From Candidatus Hydrogenedentota bacterium (GTDB lineage Bacteria; Hydrogenedentota; Hydrogenedentia; Hydrogenedentales; CAILVY01): DNA of 64,000 nucleotides. The stretch spans positions 36,855-100,854 of the forward strand of contig JAKQOG010000189.1 of NCBI GenBank assembly GCA_029565395.1, read 5' to 3'. Made by a program: the position numbers and the translations under genes. Shown piece after piece: positions 16,658 to 25,825 of this stretch (positions are counted from its first letter, which is position 1; each line of letters starts with the position of its first letter). The notes beneath the pieces were generated by a model. It worked only from the letters and a program-made list of their open reading frames with translations. It searched no databases and was not told the origin of the DNA.

Positions 16658-17518
16658 ATGAATGAATCCCTAAATAAAAAACACGTATTAATTACCGGGG
16701 CTTCGACGGGAATTGGCGAGGCGTGCGCTCTGTCCCTTGCGGCGCGGGGGTGGCAGGTTTTCGCGGGGGTGCGGAAATCGGAGGATGGTGAGGCTCTGGT
16801 GAAGAAAGCAGGAGCGTCGTTGACGCCCATCCTGCTGGATGTGACTAAACCGGAACAGATAGCGGGCGCGGTTGATTTTGTACGGGAGCGCGTGGGTTCA
16901 ACTGGGCTTCAGGGATTGGTGAATAATGCGGGGATTGTGGTGGCAGGGCCTCTGGAATTCATCCCCATCTCGGAAGTGGAGTGGCAATTGCAGGTGAATG
17001 TGGTCGGCGTGGTGGCCGTGACGCAGGCCTTCCTGCCGATGATCCGCACATCGCACGGGCGCATCGTGATAACAGGATCTAATTCCGGGTTCTGGTGCGA
17101 ACCGTTTGCCGCGCCCTATGGCGCGAGCAAGCATGCGCTGGAAGCCATCGCGGACTCGTTGCGGGTGGAATTGTATCCTTGGGGAATTGAGGTGGCGCTG
17201 GTGCAGCCGGGGATGATCCGCACGCCCATCTGGGAAAAATCGCGCGCCGCCGCAGAAGATCTGCATGCAAAGGTCCCGCCGGAAGGCAGGGAGCTCTATG
17301 CACCGCAGATTGCCGCCTTGCGATCAGCCTTGGATAAAGCGCCCAAGCTGGCGATTCCGCCGGAACGCGTGGCCCGCGCCATCACACATGCGCTCGAAGC
17401 GCGGCGGCCTAAAACAAGGTATCGTGTGGGGCTCGACTCGCGGCTACAAGGCGTGTTGAGGCATGTGCTCCCGGACCGTTTGCGCGACCGCATCAATCGC
17501 CTGGTCATGGGACTGTAA
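16658..17518 (+). CDS. SDR-family oxidoreductase
   Basis: This classical SDR of about 286 aa has ITGASTGIG near the N-terminus, NNAGIVVAG, the catalytic Ser in ITGSNSG and YGASK with Tyr and Lys intact. The extended C-terminus (RVARAITHALEARRPKTRYRVG) is typical of 17-beta-HSD/retinol-dehydrogenase-like SDRs acting on hydrophobic alcohols or ketones. The start may be 16643 (five residues longer); neither has a strong ribosome binding site. It is followed after about 63 bases by the GH13 gene and is not obviously functionally linked to it. Confidence 0.87.
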   Translation: MNESLNKKHVLITGASTGIGEACALSLAARGWQVFAGVRKSEDGEALVKKAGASLTPILLDVTKPEQIAGAVDFVRERVGSTGLQGLVNNAGIVVAGPLEFIPISEVEWQLQVNVVGVVAVTQAFLPMIRTSHGRIVITGSNSGFWCEPFAAPYGASKHALEAIADSLRVELYPWGIEVALVQPGMIRTPIWEKSRAAAEDLHAKVPPEGRELYAPQIAALRSALDKAPKLAIPPERVARAITHALEARRPKTRYRVGLDSRLQGVLRHVLPDRLRDRINRLVMGL

Positions 17519-17581
17519 AACTCCCGGCCACGGATGGTGTATCATGCAAGCGAATTAACAGTTAACCATAGGATTGACGGC

Positions 17582-19219
17582 ATGACGCCTTGGTGGCATA
17601 CAACAACGGTCTATCAGATTTATCCCCGTTCCTTCTATGATTCAAACGGCGACGGCATCGGCGATCTGCGCGGAATCATCCAAAAACTGGACTATGTCCG
17701 CGACCTGGGTGTTGAAACCATCTGGATTTCGCCGTTCTATCCAAGCCCGCTCGCGGATCACGGCTATGACATCACCGACTATTTCGGCGTTGCCCCGGAA
17801 TACGGGACGATGGATGATCTGGAGGAATTGCTGGAGCAGGCCCACTGGCGCAATCTCAAAATAGTGCTGGACATGGTACTGAGTCACACCTCGGATCAAC
17901 ACCCCTGGTTTATCGAGTCGCGCGCCTCGCGAAACAATCCGAAATCCGATTGGTATATCTGGCGGGAGGGCCGCGGAAACAAGCCGCCGAACAATTGGAT
18001 TGCCATGCCCGGCGGAGGCGGCTGGCACTATGTGAAGGAGCGCGATCAATGGTACATGGCGTCCTTCTTGCCCTTTCAGCCGGATCTCAACTGGCGCAAC
18101 CCGGAAGTTAAAAAGACCATGTTTGACATGGTCCGGTATTGGCTCGGAAAAGGCGTCGATGGGTTCCGCCTGGACCTTTTCACCGCGCTCATGAAGGATG
18201 CTCAATTCCGCAATAATCCGCTTCGGCCTGGATTGTACAGCGGTGGAAGGCCCTGTTTATATCAGCCCTGCATGCAGCATAATCATCCCGATATTTATCC
18301 ATTCGCGAAAGAACTGCGCGGCGTGGTGGATGAATTCAAAGATCCTGAGCGCATCCTTCTCGGAGAAACCATCGGGAGCAAACCGGAACTCCGTCAACTG
18401 CTCGGCGGCGAAAGAAATGACGGCCTCAATCTGGTGTTCATTTTCGATATGGTGTTTATGCACCGCTGGCAGCGTTCCGCAAAATGGTTCCGTCATCTCC
18501 TGAGCGAATACGAACACCATTTCCCTGCGCCATTCCAGCCCACCTATGTCTACGGCAATCACGATATGCGGCGGCTCATGAGCAAGATCGGCGATGACAT
18601 GGAACTCGCCCGCGTGCTCGCCCTCTTTCAACTCACCGCGCGCGGCGTGCCTACGGTGTACATGGGCGAGGAAATCGGGATGACGGACGTGTTCATCCCG
18701 AAAGCCGAAGCCCAGGACCCTATTTCCAAACAATGGGATTGGGTGCCGGATTTTCTGCGCGCGTGGCTGCCGGTGAATGTCAATCGTGACATGAACCGCA
18801 CGCCCATGCACTGGACCGGAGGAGACAATGCGGGATTCTGTCCTCCAGGGAGCAGACCGTGGCTTCCTGTAAATATCACTAATAAGTCGAAACGTAATGT
18901 AGAAAGCCAACTCGCCGACAACGACTCTCTCCTGCATCTCTACAAATCACTTCTTACACTGCGACGCGATCTGCCCGCACTTCATGCAGGCTCGCTCACG
19001 CTAATGGAGGGACTTCCCAATACTATATTGGGGTATGTGCGGGAAGTACCGGAGCAACGCATTGCCATTTTGCTGAACTTCGGATGCTCAGAAAGCGCCA
19101 TTTCAGCAGAGGAAAACGGAACATGCCTGTTTGCCACGGCGAAAGATGTGAAATTGGAAAAGGATCGTGTGCATCTCCCTGGGAAATCGGGTATTGTTAT
19201 CGACCTTGGCCAACGGTGA
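17582..19219 (+). CDS. GH13 alpha-glucosidase/oligo-1,6-glucosidase-like
   Basis: This 545-aa GH13 (alpha-amylase family) enzyme has no signal peptide and is predicted cytosolic. The conserved regions are DMVLSHTS (region I, with Ser where Asn is usual), GFRLDLF (nucleophile D198), LLGETIG (acid/base E262) and VYGNHDMRR (D328). The opening WWHTTTVYQIYPRSFYDSNGDG is typical of oligo-1,6-glucosidases and trehalose-hydrolase-type enzymes, cleaving alpha-glucosyl bonds of short oligosaccharides. The ATG at 17582 is preferred over 17534 because the homologous region begins there and AGGA precedes it. Confidence 0.9.
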   Translation: MTPWWHTTTVYQIYPRSFYDSNGDGIGDLRGIIQKLDYVRDLGVETIWISPFYPSPLADHGYDITDYFGVAPEYGTMDDLEELLEQAHWRNLKIVLDMVLSHTSDQHPWFIESRASRNNPKSDWYIWREGRGNKPPNNWIAMPGGGGWHYVKERDQWYMASFLPFQPDLNWRNPEVKKTMFDMVRYWLGKGVDGFRLDLFTALMKDAQFRNNPLRPGLYSGGRPCLYQPCMQHNHPDIYPFAKELRGVVDEFKDPERILLGETIGSKPELRQLLGGERNDGLNLVFIFDMVFMHRWQRSAKWFRHLLSEYEHHFPAPFQPTYVYGNHDMRRLMSKIGDDMELARVLALFQLTARGVPTVYMGEEIGMTDVFIPKAEAQDPISKQWDWVPDFLRAWLPVNVNRDMNRTPMHWTGGDNAGFCPPGSRPWLPVNITNKSKRNVESQLADNDSLLHLYKSLLTLRRDLPALHAGSLTLMEGLPNTILGYVREVPEQRIAILLNFGCSESAISAEENGTCLFATAKDVKLEKDRVHLPGKSGIVIDLGQR

Positions 19220-19227
19220 TTCAAACC

Positions 19228-20301
19228 ATGTTGTACCTGAGATTCTTGGTCTTTTTAATGCTTCTGCCTTCCATGGGCATGAGGGCAGCGTGCGCGGAAA
19301 ATCAGGCAACCCCGCTTACTGTCGGCGCCATTCGCTGGGATGGCTGGTTCAAGGACAACCCATGGCAGAAAAATCTTGCTGCGGATCAATGGCATTACCG
19401 GCTCCCTTTCTATGCTTCTACGGATGCAACGGGCAATGTCGAAATATGCGGGGATTCGCAGGAGGTGATGGATCGGGAGATCGCCTTTGCCAAGGCCGGG
19501 GGAATCACGTATTGGGCGTTCTGCTACTATCATCCGAAATCGTGGAAACAGGCCGATGCCTACAACTACGGTTGGCGGCGGTATTTGGCTGCCACCGATA
19601 AGAAGGGCCTCCACTTTTGTTTTATTCTCCAGGGAGGTCAACACCTTGGTCCCGCTAATGAATGGGATACGACCTCTGCTCAATTTGCCAATCTTTTTAA
19701 AGATCCTGCATATCAACGAGTCTGTGGAAATCGTCCGTTACTGTTTGTGTTTACCGGTGAGAAGCTAATTTCCCATTTCGGTTCCGCGGAAGCCGCCGCC
19801 AGTGCATTTCAAGGTCTCCGTGAAGCCAGTAAAAAAAACTGCGGGGAAGACCCCTATATTGTGGCGCAGATTTGGCCGCATCAGATTCAGGCGGATTTTC
19901 TGAAAGCCATACGGTTTGATGCGCTCAGCGCTTACAGTGCTCCGGGCGACAAAGGCGGGAGTGAACCGTTTTCCAAACTCCTGGAGATGAACCGCTGGTA
20001 TTGGGAACAATTCAAATCTACCGGGCGGGAGGTTGTGCCGTTGGTAAATGCAGGATGGGACGGGCGTCCCCGCAACTATTCCGGTGTATGGTACCAGCAT
20101 GCCACGCCCGTGGAGGTTGCCAATGCCGTTAAAGGCGGTTTGGACTGGGTCATGGAAAATTCCGTAATCACCCCCGCCAGGACCGTCTTGGTCTATGCCT
20201 GGAATGAACACGATGAAGGCGGGTGGTTATGCCCTGCCATCGACGAAAACTCAGCACGTCTGGAAGCAATAAAGAAAATGATGGATGCGTATTCCAGGTA
20301 A
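19228..20301 (+). CDS. Secreted GH99/GH71-like TIM-barrel protein
   Basis: This 357-aa protein has a hydrophobic signal sequence (MLYLRFLVFLMLLPSMGMRAACA). The mature region begins VGAIRWDGWF and contains FAKAGGITYWAFCYYHP and, near the end, VYAWNEHDEGGWLCP. These segments resemble the GH99-like/WbsX and GH71-like family found in many carbohydrate loci. It probably acts in the periplasm or outside the cell on a polysaccharide, but the activity is unproven. The track ORF begins within the GH13 gene. The ATG at 19228 is the first one that gives a signal peptide. Confidence 0.7.
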   Translation: MLYLRFLVFLMLLPSMGMRAACAENQATPLTVGAIRWDGWFKDNPWQKNLAADQWHYRLPFYASTDATGNVEICGDSQEVMDREIAFAKAGGITYWAFCYYHPKSWKQADAYNYGWRRYLAATDKKGLHFCFILQGGQHLGPANEWDTTSAQFANLFKDPAYQRVCGNRPLLFVFTGEKLISHFGSAEAAASAFQGLREASKKNCGEDPYIVAQIWPHQIQADFLKAIRFDALSAYSAPGDKGGSEPFSKLLEMNRWYWEQFKSTGREVVPLVNAGWDGRPRNYSGVWYQHATPVEVANAVKGGLDWVMENSVITPARTVLVYAWNEHDEGGWLCPAIDENSARLEAIKKMMDAYSR

Positions 20302-20379
20302 CTTTTTTTATTTTTGTGGAAAACCAAGGTTTAAGCAAGGCATGGTATTCATAATTATCATAGACATTAGAGGTTGCTT

Positions 20380-21666
20380 ATGAATAAGAAGACGGTATGC
20401 TCTATCGCGTATGGTAAGGGCCGCATACCGCTCACGCTAGATCACGCTCTTGCGGAATGGCACATCATTCAGCCGAAAGACGAACCCCCTCTTCCTGATC
20501 CCCGAAGCGCCTTTATGGATGCCTGCCGGAATCCGATAGCCTCCCCCCCGCTCCATAAAATTATAAAACCGGAGGATCGTGTCGTGATTGTGACTTCTGA
20601 CGGCACTCGCCCCGTGCCCAATTATCTCTTGATCCCCTGGATACTGGAAGAACTCCCTGCTCCGCCGGAAAATATCACCATTTTAATCGGCACCGGATCA
20701 CACCGTCCGAACACTGAAGATGAAATTAGGGCCATGTTCCGTGCGACTCTGCCTTCCGGTGTCACAATACTAAATCATGACGCATTCGACCCGGCGCAAA
20801 ATGTCCACATTGGCGTAACCGCCGCCGGTGCGCCGGTTGTGCTTGATAAAGCCTATGTAAACGCCGGCAAGCGCATTGTTGCCGGATTTATCGAACCTCA
20901 TTTCATGGCGGGTTATTCGGGCGGTCCCAAAGGCGTGATTCCGGGCGTGGCGGGCATCGAGAGCATTTTTCATGTCCACAAGTACGATTTGATCGCTCAC
21001 CCAAACAGCACCTGGGGGATTCAGCAGGGCAATCCGTTGTATCAGACCATTGTGGACATGGTTGATTTGTGTCCCCCCGATTTCCTGGTGAACGTAACCC
21101 TGAATAATGATAAACAAATCACGGGCTTTTTTATGGGCGAATGCCATGCCGCCCACCAGGCAGGCTGCCGCCATGTCCGTGAACAGGCTATGGTTTCCGT
21201 GCCGCACGAGTTCCCTGTCGTCATCACCTCCAACAGCGGATATCCCTTGGATCAAAACCTGTACCAATCCGTGAAAGGCTTGTCCGCCTCTGCCAGAATT
21301 ATTCAGCCGGGCGGTACAATCTTCATGGCCAGCGAATGTTCCGACGGTGTGCCCGCTCATGGCAATTTTGGCGCCGCGCTTCAACAACACGAAACCGTGG
21401 AAGATATTGACACCTGGCTGCATGAATTGACTTCCCCCTTGCTGGATCAATGGCAGGTCCAACTCCTTGTGCAGATCCTTAAGCGCTGCACGGTAAAGTT
21501 GTATTCGCGTCTCGCCCCGGAGACCGCAAACGCCTGTAAACTCAGCCCAATCACTGATTTCCAGGAAGCCATTCACGCCTGCATCACATCCGTCGGCCGG
21601 GGAGCGCCCGTGGCGATCTTGCCCGAAGGTCCCATTACCATCCCCGTGATTGATTCCACGCCGTGA
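20380..21666 (+). CDS. LarA-like nickel-dependent 2-hydroxyacid racemase
   Basis: This is a LarA/DUF2088 family protein of 428 aa. Lactate racemase uses a pyridinium-thioamide nickel pincer cofactor bound to a Lys. Matching segments here are VTSDGTRPVP (substrate Arg), IGTGSHRP (His), EPHFMAGYSGGPKGVIPG (His plus the cofactor-linked Lys) and IFHVHK (nickel His). It would racemise lactate or another 2-hydroxyacid in the cytosol. LarB, LarC and LarE, needed to make the cofactor, are not in the window. It could connect to the D- and L-hydroxyacid dehydrogenases upstream, but it is far from that operon. Confidence 0.8.
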   Translation: MNKKTVCSIAYGKGRIPLTLDHALAEWHIIQPKDEPPLPDPRSAFMDACRNPIASPPLHKIIKPEDRVVIVTSDGTRPVPNYLLIPWILEELPAPPENITILIGTGSHRPNTEDEIRAMFRATLPSGVTILNHDAFDPAQNVHIGVTAAGAPVVLDKAYVNAGKRIVAGFIEPHFMAGYSGGPKGVIPGVAGIESIFHVHKYDLIAHPNSTWGIQQGNPLYQTIVDMVDLCPPDFLVNVTLNNDKQITGFFMGECHAAHQAGCRHVREQAMVSVPHEFPVVITSNSGYPLDQNLYQSVKGLSASARIIQPGGTIFMASECSDGVPAHGNFGAALQQHETVEDIDTWLHELTSPLLDQWQVQLLVQILKRCTVKLYSRLAPETANACKLSPITDFQEAIHACITSVGRGAPVAILPEGPITIPVIDSTP

Positions 21667-21810
21667 TATTTTTCCGAGAGTGCGTCACAATCTGTTTTGT
21701 TTTTCTCAACTAGGTCTGCTATCCTAATTCTATGGTGTGATGGCGCTTGAATACCGTCCTGTGTGTGTGGCAAAGGGCGGCAAGGGGCCTCAAAGATGAG
21801 GGAATGCAGT

Positions 21811-24510
21811 ATGATTCAGCGAATGGCCGTAACGGCAGTACTATGTCTGGCCGCTTTCTCCGCGATGGGAAACGTGCTCTATGTGGATTCCGCGCATTGT
21901 CCTTCGGGCAATGGGCAAAGCTGGGACACTGCCTATTGCACAATCCAGGAGGCGGTATTCGCCGCACAGGCGGATGATCACCTTTGGGTGCGTAAAGGGG
22001 CGTATTACGGCGTCACTAATTTGAAGTCCAGCCTGAGCATCTATGGCGGCTTCAACGGCGATGAAAATTCCCCCCTGGATCGCGATCTGACTGCCGGATA
22101 CTCCGTTTTGGATGGCGCAAACACCCCATCAGGCCCCCCCATGCATCTGATGGTATGCAATGCGGTGGACCACCTTTGGCTGGACGGATTCCAGATTAGC
22201 GGGGGCATGGCTATGGAAAACAATCCGTCGGGCGGCGGCATTATGATGATGAATTCCGGTCCGAATATTGTGATCAGCAATTGCGAATTCATGAGTAATA
22301 CTGCCCAGGAAGGCGGCGGGATGCATGCCGCCGCTTCTCAATTCACCTTGCAAGACTGCCGCTTTGAGGAGAACGTGGGAACAAACAATTGCGGCGGGCT
22401 TACCGTAATCGGCGATTCCATCGCCACCTTGTTCCGGGTTGAGTTTCTGAATAATCAGGGAGGATGGGATGCAGGCGGAATGTACGTGCGGGATGCCGCT
22501 GTGACTGCATATGATTGCACCTTTACCGGCAATGAGGCCGGGGAAGGCGGCGGAGTGATGGGATTTAACGGAACCGGCAGTTTTATGCGCTGCACATTCA
22601 CGCAAAACACCAGCCGGCATTTAGGCGGAGGCATTGGCTGGTACAGCGGTCCTTTGACATTAGACAAGTGTTGTTTTTTCGGGAACCAAACGGATGGCGG
22701 CGGAGGCGCTTTTGAAAGCCATGAATTCAATCAGTGTGACGTAACAAACTGTGTTGTAGCGGGCAATCAGGCAAACTATGGCGCGGGAATGCTGTTTAGC
22801 GATCAAATCGCCCATGTCACACAATGCACCGTTAGTGGTAATCAGGCAGTCAATACCGGCGGCGGAATCCATGTGCGCAGTGCACAATTATCCCTGACAA
22901 ACTCCATCTTTTCCGGAAACGCGCAGGCGGCAATTTATGAAGAAACCGATATCACGCCCCTGTTTGAAAATTGTCTCTTCTTCAACAATCCCAATGGCGA
23001 CTATCAGGACTATTTTTTGGGCATGGTTTCAGGAGCATTAATGCTCAATGTCACTATTCCTGAAGCACGAAATATCGTTGAAGGCGATCCACTATTTCAG
23101 AATCCTGCAGAAAATAACTATCGAATTGGGTGTCGTTCAGCAGCACGGCGAAAGGCAAGCATTTCTTACAGTACGTTACTAGATGCCGATGGAAATATGC
23201 GGCCCGGCCCCGATGGAAAAGTGGATATTGGCGCATACGAATACGATTCCCTCCATGACGCGCCGGCGATGCTGCTCAATTCCATCTCACTCCAACTTGT
23301 CTCCATCCATGAACCCACGGAAATCACACTCTATGGAAACTTTAATATCCCATACGACACAGACTCGCTCAAGGTATGCTTTAGTACAAATAAATACGAT
23401 ATCGCACCGTCCACTGATACGGAAGCGGCTATACTAGAGGTTCAACCGTTTACACTACGTATACTCCCCCCCATTCAAACCTGTGTGTATGAGGGCCTTG
23501 TCTATGTGACCGCATTGCACAATGGAGCTCAAATAACATCCAATGTACTGCCCATAACATTCATGGAGATTCGTGACGGATGGTATCAGAACCCCGTTAA
23601 TGGGCACTTTTACACGTTTACAACAGCCATGCGATGGGAAGATGCTCAATCGTTTGCGGAAAATGAGGGCGGGTATCTAACTACCATCAATGACGCCAAA
23701 GAAAATGCATGGATTCTATCGCTGCTTCAAGAAGTGCATGCCACTGGAAACTACTGGATAGGTCTTAACGATCCCGAAGAGGATCATATTTTTACATGGA
23801 TCAACGGTGAAACTGCCGAGTACCGGAACTGGAATTCCGGCGAACCTAACTATTTTTCAGGTTCCAAGTACGTGGAGTTATATGGACCCGATCAACAATA
23901 TCCCGGCACATGGAATGACGGATGGGAGACTTCAAATAATCGTGGCATAATTGAACGTGATGAACCTGTTAACGAAGGGGAAAGTGAAGGTTCTTCGGTA
24001 TGCCCCGAGGAAGGCGAATATACCATTGAAGGGGAAGATGACTGCCCAACGGAAGGAGAGGGCGAACTGCTTGAGGGCGAAGGCAGCGAAGGAGAAGGCG
24101 AACCCATGGAAGGCGAGGGCATGCCCTCCGAAGGCTCGCCGGAGGAGGGTGAAGGCGCTGAAGCCGAAGGTCAGGCTGAAGGCGTGATTGAAGGTGAGAT
24201 AATCGAAGGAGAAGGCATAGAGGACGAAGGGGAGTTTCCAGAAGGAGAAGGGGCTGAAGGCGAAGGGGAATTATCGGAGGGTGAAGGGGATATTGGAGAA
24301 GGCGAAGTGCTGGAGGGCGAAGTAACCGAAGGTGAAGGTTCAGAAGGTGAGGCCGAAGGCGAGGGTGAAGGCGAACCAGAGCCGTTCGGATGCAGTTGTT
24401 CAGACAGTGGCAATGCCATAAAGAGCATGAAAGACATTTTGGGCGACTGGCTGCTGCTTGGATTGAGCGTTTTGGTTCTGGGCGCCTGGTCCCGCACCCG
24501 GAAATGGTGA
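21811..24510 (+). CDS. Surface protein: beta-helix, C-type lectin, Glu-Gly stalk, Cys-TM-Arg tail
   Basis: This 899-aa exported protein has a signal peptide ([20 protein letters not shown]). It is followed by parallel beta-helix repeats rich in GGG and N/C ladders (about residues 25-460), as in polymorphic outer-membrane-type proteins. A C-type-lectin-like domain ([34 protein letters not shown]) lies at about 590-710. A stretch of about 140 residues of EGE-type repeats comes next, and the protein ends with CSCSDSG, a hydrophobic helix and SRTRKW. The tail has the layout of a protein-sorting CTERM. It probably displays a carbohydrate-binding head at the cell surface. The alternative start is 21796. 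Confidence 0.85.
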   Translation: MIQRMAVTAVLCLAAFSAMGNVLYVDSAHCPSGNGQSWDTAYCTIQEAVFAAQADDHLWVRKGAYYGVTNLKSSLSIYGGFNGDENSPLDRDLTAGYSVLDGANTPSGPPMHLMVCNAVDHLWLDGFQISGGMAMENNPSGGGIMMMNSGPNIVISNCEFMSNTAQEGGGMHAAASQFTLQDCRFEENVGTNNCGGLTVIGDSIATLFRVEFLNNQGGWDAGGMYVRDAAVTAYDCTFTGNEAGEGGGVMGFNGTGSFMRCTFTQNTSRHLGGGIGWYSGPLTLDKCCFFGNQTDGGGGAFESHEFNQCDVTNCVVAGNQANYGAGMLFSDQIAHVTQCTVSGNQAVNTGGGIHVRSAQLSLTNSIFSGNAQAAIYEETDITPLFENCLFFNNPNGDYQDYFLGMVSGALMLNVTIPEARNIVEGDPLFQNPAENNYRIGCRSAARRKASISYSTLLDADGNMRPGPDGKVDIGAYEYDSLHDAPAMLLNSISLQLVSIHEPTEITLYGNFNIPYDTDSLKVCFSTNKYDIAPSTDTEAAILEVQPFTLRILPPIQTCVYEGLVYVTALHNGAQITSNVLPITFMEIRDGWYQNPVNGHFYTFTTAMRWEDAQSFAENEGGYLTTINDAKENAWILSLLQEVHATGNYWIGLNDPEEDHIFTWINGETAEYRNWNSGEPNYFSGSKYVELYGPDQQYPGTWNDGWETSNNRGIIERDEPVNEGESEGSSVCPEEGEYTIEGEDDCPTEGEGELLEGEGSEGEGEPMEGEGMPSEGSPEEGEGAEAEGQAEGVIEGEIIEGEGIEDEGEFPEGEGAEGEGELSEGEGDIGEGEVLEGEVTEGEGSEGEAEGEGEGEPEPFGCSCSDSGNAIKSMKDILGDWLLLGLSVLVLGAWSRTRKW

Positions 24511-24517
24511 TTATCCC

Positions 24518-24645
24518 AGGCATTTGCGAAATGGCCCATTTTCTCAAAAGATCGACGGATACAAAGCAAATTGCGGGTATTTCACAGCCGAATCATTGCT
24601 TTTTCATTTGCCCAGATGAGAAAAAGGCCTATTTCGCAAATGCCT
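24518..24645. repeat. 28-base imperfect inverted repeat
   Basis: A 28-base arm at 24518-24545 (AGGCATTTGCGAAAT...) is nearly the reverse complement of 24618-24645 (...ATTTCGCAAATGCCT), with about 72 bases between. It follows the surface-protein stop directly. It may be a terminator-like structure or a small non-autonomous mobile element. Confidence 0.55.
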
Positions 24646-24731
24646 CTATCCGATAGAAGATTAAAAACAACACAACCTGTGATATGATGCAGCGGCAAAT
24701 CAAGCCGATTTGCAGAGTAGAGGTTATCGCA

Positions 24732-25430
24732 ATGAAAAGGCGGTATGCGGCAATAATCACGGCAGCCTTGCCTTGTTTGGCCTTTTTGGCCGTGCTCTGC
24801 ACGATAGGGGATGGCATATTCGCAAATACACGAGTTCCCGCAGGAAAGGAACTTCGGGCCGCTCTGGCGATTCGTGACAATGTAACGCCGTTTCAGAAAT
24901 GGGGCACCGAGGTGTTTACCAAGCGCTACCTGACCCGCTACTACGCCGGCGCCTGGTATTTCACGCAATCCAAGAAAGGGGATCTCGAAAAGGAATTCGT
25001 TTCCTGTCTGGATAGCGCGCTCCGGCATTATGCCCAGGTGGATCTATTTCTCCTGGCGCACACAAATTCATACATTAAATGGGTGGAGCAGATCCCCGAA
25101 GAACGCCGCCAACGCCTCCGCCTGGTCTACAATACCGGGTGTCACAACCTTCCCCAAGGGGAAGCATGGCTCAAGCTGGGCGCTAAAACCTACATCGGAC
25201 ATCCCGGCGTTAGTTCCTCGTCCGTGTTTTATTATTTCTTTCTGCGCACATGGACCCGGGGACATGACGCGCAACATGCCACGGATTCCTCCAATCGTTA
25301 CATGGAAAAAGCCTTCCGCCTGTCGGAAAAGTTTCTCCCCAAATTCGGCGCGGCGGAAACATTAATGAAAGAATCCACGGCTTCCATTACCGGCGATACG
25401 GCACTGCGATTGGAGGCCCGGCAGCCATGA
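24732..25430 (+). CDS. Hypothetical secreted or membrane-anchored protein
   Basis: This protein of about 232 aa has an N-terminal hydrophobic segment (MKRRYAAIITAALPCLAFLAVLC) that could be a signal peptide or anchor. The rest is soluble, with no motif I recognise with confidence. It contains LVYNTGCHNLPQGEAWLKLGAKTYIGHPGVSSSSVFYYFF, which suggests a fold that inspects or hydrolyses something extracellular, and a possible His/Asp-rich pocket. The stop overlaps the start of the next small membrane protein by four bases, so the two are probably cotranslated. Confidence 0.6.
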   Translation: MKRRYAAIITAALPCLAFLAVLCTIGDGIFANTRVPAGKELRAALAIRDNVTPFQKWGTEVFTKRYLTRYYAGAWYFTQSKKGDLEKEFVSCLDSALRHYAQVDLFLLAHTNSYIKWVEQIPEERRQRLRLVYNTGCHNLPQGEAWLKLGAKTYIGHPGVSSSSVFYYFFLRTWTRGHDAQHATDSSNRYMEKAFRLSEKFLPKFGAAETLMKESTASITGDTALRLEARQP

Positions 25431-25750
25431 AAGGCAAATGGCATTTCTTATACCCCATCTTTGCGCTGTTTCTGCAGCCCTTGCCCATCCTGTTTATTCA
25501 GAATATGGGATCATGGACCTTTGAACAGCCGCAATGGCTGCCTGAATCCTGGGTGTGGCCCGTTTCGATACTGGGCCTGTTTGTATCCACCGTCATGAGC
25601 TTTGGGTTGGCCTGCCTTGGCACGTATACCCTCCTGACGCGTTCCCGTTTGATCATCGCCATTATTATGATCGTTTTATTCTGCATACCGGCATTCCTCG
25701 CCGGAGCCGTTTACTTATACGCCCTCTTGGTATTTCTTACCTGGGTGTAG
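25427..25750 (+). CDS. Small membrane protein, about three TM segments
   Basis: This 107-aa hydrophobic protein has three likely transmembrane helices (residues about 5-25, 40-62, 70-100) and no recognisable family motif. It starts in an ATGA overlap with the preceding hypothetical protein, so it is probably translationally coupled and may partner with it in the membrane. Confidence 0.6.
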   Translation: MKGKWHFLYPIFALFLQPLPILFIQNMGSWTFEQPQWLPESWVWPVSILGLFVSTVMSFGLACLGTYTLLTRSRLIIAIIMIVLFCIPAFLAGAVYLYALLVFLTWV

Positions 25751-25825
25751 AAAATCCTGTGAAGCCTTCTTCGCAAGTTGCATACCTATCGCTTGACACG
25801 TCACAATCCCCCCGGAGGAATTCAC

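Noticed and set aside
23892-24569. Pro/Ser-rich minus-strand ORFs (76, 192 and 132 aa)
   Set aside because: They are antisense readings of the Glu-Gly repeat region of the surface protein.
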